From assembly GCA_036513315.1 (NCBI GenBank), contig DATBZF010000018.1:1-64000 (forward strand): a stretch of 64,000 nucleotides of DNA, given 5' to 3'. The first letter of the stretch is position 1, and every line of letters begins with the position of its first letter. Source of the stretch: Roseiarcus sp036513315 (GTDB lineage: Bacteria; Pseudomonadota; Alphaproteobacteria; Rhizobiales; Beijerinckiaceae). The notes beneath the pieces were generated by a model. It was not told where the DNA came from and did no database searches. It saw only the letters and a list, made by a program, of their open reading frames with translations. The position numbers were made by a program, and so were the translations under genes. Below, piece by piece: positions 60,204-64,000 of the stretch.

Positions 60204-61952
60204 CTATTTCTTCTTTGGCATGTAAAGGTCGGTCAGCGTTCCCGCGAAGGCCTCCGCGGACATCGCGAAGGTCTCCGACAGGGTTGGATGCGGATGGATG
60301 GTCAGGCCGATGTCTTCGGCGTCCGCCCCCATTTCGATCGCCAGCGTCGCCTCCGCGATGAGATCGCCGGCGTTTGGGCCGACAATTCCGCAGCCGATCA
60401 GACGGCCGCTTTCTTCATCCCATAGCGTCTTGGTCTGCCCTTCGTCGCGCCCAAGCGACAACGAACGCCCGCTCGCCGCCCAGGGAAAGACCGCCTTGCC
60501 AAATTTAAGGCCTTTCGCTTTTGCCTCCGTCTCCGTCACGCCGGTCCAGGCGATCTCCGGATCGGTATAGGCGACGGAGGGGATCGCCTTGGCGTCGAAC
60601 GAGGATTTGTGGCCGCTGGCGACTTCCGCGGCGACCTTGCCTTCGTGCGTCGCCTTATGCGCGAGCATCGGTTGGCCGACGACATCGCCGATCGCAAAGA
60701 TATGGGCGACATTGGTGCGCATCTGCTTGTCGACATGGATGAAGCCGCGTTCGTCGACCTTCACCCCGGCCGCTTCCGCGGCGATCGCCGCGCCGTTGGG
60801 GCGGCGGCCGACCGAAACCAGCATCGCGTCGAAGACGTCTTGCGCTTGGCCGCCCTCGCCCTCGAAAACCACATGCAGCCCGTCAGGCTTGGCCTCAACC
60901 GCCGTCACTTTGGTCTTGAGCAGGATTTTCTCGTAAAGCTTGCCGATCCGCTTGGCGAGCGGAGCGACGATGTCGCGGTCGGCGCCGGGGATCAACTGAT
61001 CCATCAGTTCGACGACGGTGACCTTCGAACCCAGCGAATGGTAGACGGTGGCCATCTCAAGCCCGATGATGCCGCCGCCCAGAACCAACATTCGTTTGGG
61101 AATATTGGCGATCTCGAGCGCCCCCGTCGAATCCCAGATGCGCGGGTCCTTCGGGATGAATCCGGGTGCGATAGGCTCGGAGCCGGCGGCGATGATCGCC
61201 TGTTTGAACGCGACGGTCTTTGCCCCCTCCGCGGTCGTAACCGCGATCGTATTGGCGGAGGCGAACTTGCCTTCGCCGGTCACCACAGTGACCTTGCGCT
61301 GACGGGCCAGAACCGTCAGGCCGCCGGTCAGGCGCTTGACAACGCCTTCCTTCCAGCCGCGCAAAGCGTTGAGGTCGATCGTCGGCGGGCTGAAGGCAAG
61401 ACCATGGGCGCCAAACGAGGCCGCTTCGTCAATCACCTTGGCGGCGTGAAGCAGGGCCTTGGACGGAATGCATCCGACATTCAGGCAGACGCCGCCGAGC
61501 GTTGGACCCCGGTCGACGAGAACGACTCTCTGACCAAGATCGGCGGCCCGAAAGGCGGCGGTATAGCCGCCGGGCCCAGCGCCAAGCACGACAATGTCGC
61601 ATTCGAAATCGCCCTTCGCCGCCTGGGCAGCCGGAGCAGGGGCGGGCGCGGGAGCCGGCGCGGGAGCCGCCGCGGCGGTTGGAGCAGGCTTCGCCTCGGC
61701 CGTGGCCGCCGCCGGCGCCGAACCTTCGATCGTCGCCAGCAGTGCGCCCTGGCTCACCTTGTCGCCGACCTTGACCTTGATCTCGCCGATCACGCCTGCT
61801 TCAGGCGAAGGAACGTCGAGCGTCGCCTTGTCGCTTTCGAGCGTGAAAATCACATCTTCCTTGGCGACGGTCTGGCCCGGCTTGATATGAATTTCGATGA
61901 TCGGCACGTCCTTGAAATCGCCGATGTCGGGAAGCTTGATGTCGCGCGCCAT
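60204..61952 (-). CDS. lpdA: Dihydrolipoyl dehydrogenase with N-terminal lipoyl domain (E3)
   Basis: A 582-residue E3 of the pyruvate dehydrogenase complex that reoxidises dihydrolipoamide with NAD+. A lipoyl domain (1-78) with acceptor Lys42 (ESDKATLDV) and an Ala/Pro linker (about 79-112) precede the flavoprotein. Redox cysteines Cys156 and Cys161 lie in GGVCLNVGCIPSK, the FAD motif is VVLGAGPGGYTAAF, and the catalytic pair His555 and Glu560 is in HPHPTLSE. Lipoyl-bearing E3 is known from several alphaproteobacteria and Neisseria. It follows aceF by 33 bp. Confidence 0.95.
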   Translation of the reverse strand: MARDIKLPDIGDFKDVPIIEIHIKPGQTVAKEDVIFTLESDKATLDVPSPEAGVIGEIKVKVGDKVSQGALLATIEGSAPAAATAEAKPAPTAAAAPAPAPAPAPAPAAQAAKGDFECDIVVLGAGPGGYTAAFRAADLGQRVVLVDRGPTLGGVCLNVGCIPSKALLHAAKVIDEAASFGAHGLAFSPPTIDLNALRGWKEGVVKRLTGGLTVLARQRKVTVVTGEGKFASANTIAVTTAEGAKTVAFKQAIIAAGSEPIAPGFIPKDPRIWDSTGALEIANIPKRMLVLGGGIIGLEMATVYHSLGSKVTVVELMDQLIPGADRDIVAPLAKRIGKLYEKILLKTKVTAVEAKPDGLHVVFEGEGGQAQDVFDAMLVSVGRRPNGAAIAAEAAGVKVDERGFIHVDKQMRTNVAHIFAIGDVVGQPMLAHKATHEGKVAAEVASGHKSSFDAKAIPSVAYTDPEIAWTGVTETEAKAKGLKFGKAVFPWAASGRSLSLGRDEGQTKTLWDEESGRLIGCGIVGPNAGDLIAEATLAIEMGADAEDIGLTIHPHPTLSETFAMSAEAFAGTLTDLYMPKKK

Positions 61953-61985
61953 TGACCCGTCTCCAATTCGTCCGGCCGGTTCGTC

Positions 61986-63266
61986 TCACAGGAGGACGCG
62001 GCGCATGTCCTCGATGATCGTGATGAGATGGCGCGTGAAGCGCGCCGCCGCCGCGCCGTCGATCACACGGTGATCGTAGGAGAGGCAGAGCGGCAGCATC
62101 AGGCGCGGCATGAAAGCCTTGCCGTCCCAGACCGGCGCCATTTTCGAGCGCACGACGCCAAGGATGGCGACTTCGGGCGCGTTGACGATCGGCGTGAACG
62201 CCGTGCCGCCAATGCCGCCGAGCGAGGAGATGGTGAAGCTCGCGCCCTGCATTTCGGCGGGCGAAAGCTTGCCCTCGCGCGCCTTGGCCGAGAGCGCGCC
62301 AAGTTCGCGCGCCAGCTCGACGACGCCCTTCTTGTCGACGTCGCGCAACACCGCGACGACGAGCCCGTCGGGCGTGTCGACGGCGACGCCCATGTGCCAG
62401 TAATTTTTGAGAACCAGCGCGTCCTTGGCTGGCGTCAGCGACGCATTGAAGATCGGGAAAGTCTTCAGCGCGCTGACCGCGGCTTTCATCAACAGCGGCA
62501 ACAGAGAGATGCGGTAGGGCGCTTTCTTGTCCGCCTTGGCCTCATCGTCAAGGCTCTTGCGGAAAGCGTCGAGTTCGGTGATGTCGGCGTCGTCGCAATG
62601 GGTGACATGGGGAATGTTCACCCAGGACGCATGCAGGCGCGGCCCCGAAATGCGCTTGATGCGCGACAGCGGCTTCGTCTCGATCGGACCGAATTTGGCG
62701 AAATCGACGAGCGGAACTTCCGGCAGTCCTGCGCCGCCGCCCGACGACGTCGAACCGCCTGCGAGCGCCGCCTTGACGTCCTCGCGGGTGATGCGGCCCT
62801 TCTCGCCAGTGCCGCGCATGGCGTTCAGGTCGAGATCGAGTTCGCGCGCCAGACGGCGTACCGCCGGTCCGGCATTGACGCCCGAAAAATCAGCGAGGGC
62901 CGGGCCGCCGGTTTTCTCCGGCTTGGCCTGATCCGGGGGAGCGGCGACGGGCGCGGGCGCCGCGGGGGCGGCCGCTGGCGTCGAGGCAGCCGGTGCGGGC
63001 GCCGCGGCCGGCGCCGCGTCGCCGGCCGCCTCTTCCAGGCGCAGGATCAGCGAACCCATCGCGACCTTGTCGCCGATCTTGGCGATAATCTCGCGCACCG
63101 TCCCGGCCTTCGGCGCCGGCACGTCCATTGTCGCCTTGTCGGATTCAAGCGTCACCAGCGAGGCGTCGGCTTTGACGACGTCGCCCGGCTTCACCAGGAT
63201 CTCAATGATCGGCACGTCCTTGTAGTCGCCGATGTCGGGAACTTTCACATCCACAATATTAGCCAC
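61986..63266 (-). CDS. aceF: Dihydrolipoyllysine acetyltransferase (PDH E2)
   Basis: A 426-residue E2 core of pyruvate dehydrogenase. It has a single lipoyl domain (1-76) with Lys44 in ESDKATMDV, an Ala/Pro linker, a peripheral subunit-binding domain (about 123-162, AGPAVRRLARELDLDL) and the acetyltransferase domain ending with the catalytic SYDHRVIDG (His399, Asp403). The GTG at 63266 is chosen because GGGAG is nine bases upstream and MANIVDVKVPDIGDYKD is the usual start; an ATG eight codons earlier has no such support. aceE precedes it by ~44 bp in the same operon. Confidence 0.95.
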   Translation of the reverse strand: MANIVDVKVPDIGDYKDVPIIEILVKPGDVVKADASLVTLESDKATMDVPAPKAGTVREIIAKIGDKVAMGSLILRLEEAAGDAAPAAAPAPAASTPAAAPAAPAPVAAPPDQAKPEKTGGPALADFSGVNAGPAVRRLARELDLDLNAMRGTGEKGRITREDVKAALAGGSTSSGGGAGLPEVPLVDFAKFGPIETKPLSRIKRISGPRLHASWVNIPHVTHCDDADITELDAFRKSLDDEAKADKKAPYRISLLPLLMKAAVSALKTFPIFNASLTPAKDALVLKNYWHMGVAVDTPDGLVVAVLRDVDKKGVVELARELGALSAKAREGKLSPAEMQGASFTISSLGGIGGTAFTPIVNAPEVAILGVVRSKMAPVWDGKAFMPRLMLPLCLSYDHRVIDGAAAARFTRHLITIIEDMRRVLL

Positions 63267-63310
63267 GAGCGCTTCTCCCTGCGCGACCATCTCTCATCAA
63301 TCGGCTACCG

Positions 63311-64000
63311 TCAGCTCAACGCCGGGCTCGCCCGCTCTGTGTCGATCTTATAAAGCTTGATCGCGTCCGCCACCGTCTTGGAGGGCAGAAGCTGGTCATC
63401 GGCAAGCGATTTCAGCGCCGCGACCGCGACATGATAGCGATCGACCTCGAAAAACGAGCGCAAGCGACGCCGGTAGTCCGAGCGGCCAAAGCCGTCGGTG
63501 CCAAGGGCCTTGAATCGCGCGGGAACGAAAGGCCGGATGCCGTCGGGAATGACCTTCATATAGTCGGTCGCCGCCACCACCGGCCCGACGCCCTTGCCGA
63601 GGCATTTTTCGACATAGGAGACGCGCGGCTCGGCCTCGGGGTGCAGCATATTCCAGCGATCGACCTCAAGCCCGTCGCGACGCAGCTCGTTGAAGCTCGT
63701 CACGCTCCAGATATCGCTGGAGACGCCGAAATCCTTGGCGAGCAAAGCCGCGGCCTCCTCAACTTCGCGCAGGATCGAGCCCGAGCCGAGCAGACGCAGG
63801 CGGGGCCCTTTCTTGTCAGCCTCGACTTTGCGCAGGAGATACATGCCCGCCAGAATGCCGGCTTCCGCGCCTTCCGGCATGGCGGGATGGGGATAATTCT
63901 CGTTCAGCGTGGTGATGTAATAATAGACGTCCTCGTTGTCGCCATACATGCGCTTGAGGCCAGCCTGGATGATCACCGCCAGCTCATAGGCGTAGGTCGG
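63311..64000 (-). CDS. aceE: Pyruvate dehydrogenase E1 (homodimeric type), partial C-terminus
   Basis: The C-terminal ~229 residues of a homodimeric-type E1; the gene continues beyond the right edge. PTYAYELAVIIQAG, then MYGDNEDVYYYITTLNENYPHP and the transketolase-like C-terminal domain (WSVTSFNELRRDG, KVIPDGIRPFV, GTDGFGRSDYR) match AceE. E1 decarboxylates pyruvate with thiamine diphosphate and acetylates the E2 lipoyl group. Gene order aceE-aceF-lpdA is that of a complete PDH operon. Confidence 0.95.
   Translation of the reverse strand, partial: PTYAYELAVIIQAGLKRMYGDNEDVYYYITTLNENYPHPAMPEGAEAGILAGMYLLRKVEADKKGPRLRLLGSGSILREVEEAAALLAKDFGVSSDIWSVTSFNELRRDGLEVDRWNMLHPEAEPRVSYVEKCLGKGVGPVVAATDYMKVIPDGIRPFVPARFKALGTDGFGRSDYRRRLRSFFEVDRYHVAVAALKSLADDQLLPSKTVADAIKLYKIDTERASPALS

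Noticed and set aside
61620..61700. GC-rich tandem-repeat-like stretch
   Set aside because: It is the coding sequence of the Ala/Pro linker after the LpdA lipoyl domain, not an independent repeat element.
1..64000. CRISPR arrays, tRNA/rRNA genes, IS elements, prophage
   Set aside because: No regularly spaced repeats, cloverleaf-like segments, transposase or phage proteins were seen on either strand.

Overview
The window is chromosomal DNA from a high-GC alphaproteobacterium, most likely of the order Hyphomicrobiales (Rhizobiales) and plausibly near Beijerinckiaceae/Methylocystaceae. The evidence is gene content: MipZ, a PleC-like PAS histidine kinase, a DUF2336 protein, an Omp25-type porin-like protein, a short alphaproteobacterial NAD kinase, and a pyruvate dehydrogenase cluster whose E3 carries its own lipoyl domain. 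Species assignment is inference. I saw no rRNA, tRNA, CRISPR array, insertion sequence or phage gene. Coding density is high, only two gene-free stretches exceed 300 bases, and both are described.

Layout. 0-5 kb: the 5' part of a MaoC-type dehydratase, a DUF2336 protein, a DUF1772 membrane protein, a nadK-Nudix pair and a DMT exporter. 5-12 kb: pbpC and a large alpha-2-macroglobulin gene, coupled by ATGA. 12-20 kb: an MFS transporter, a peptidoglycan-binding pseudoprotease coupled to murI, pepN and uxaC. 20-24 kb: a GH13 alpha-glucosidase facing a GH15 glucoamylase/trehalase-like enzyme. 24-34 kb: a PleC-like kinase, an LplT-like MFS protein, a two-barrel outer-membrane protein, mipZ coupled to a GT8 glycosyltransferase, an extended CDF metal exporter and glyoxalase I. 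34-39 kb: xdhA-xdhB-xdhC. 39-46 kb: a glucan locus made of an ABC-type transporter with a broken ATPase, a GH144-type glucanase and a GH15 glucoamylase in one operon, with a divergent GH3 beta-glucosidase. 46-51.6 kb: a class II aldolase with a lysine-rich tail, malonyl-CoA decarboxylase and malonyl-CoA synthetase, a methyltransferase and an SDR. 51.7-60 kb: a HerA-like ATPase, two c-di-GMP enzymes, a CzcD-like exporter and small hypotheticals. 60-64 kb: lpdA, aceF and the 3' part of aceE.

Most of the window is housekeeping. Wall synthesis and protection are represented by pbpC/A2M, murI and mipZ-GT8. Carbon metabolism is represented by PDH, malonate activation and decarboxylation, and purine oxidation. 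Signalling is represented by PleC-like phosphorelay and c-di-GMP enzymes. The least ordinary parts are: (i) the glucan operon at 38.9-45.9 kb, whose transporter has lost the Walker A lysine, the Walker B glutamate and the LSGGQ signature; (ii) an outer-membrane protein that joins an Omp25-like barrel to an omptin-like barrel; (iii) a CDF transporter with three tandem C-terminal domains; (iv) an aldolase with a histone-H1-like tail; and (v) a protease-like protein with no catalytic residues that is translationally coupled to murI.
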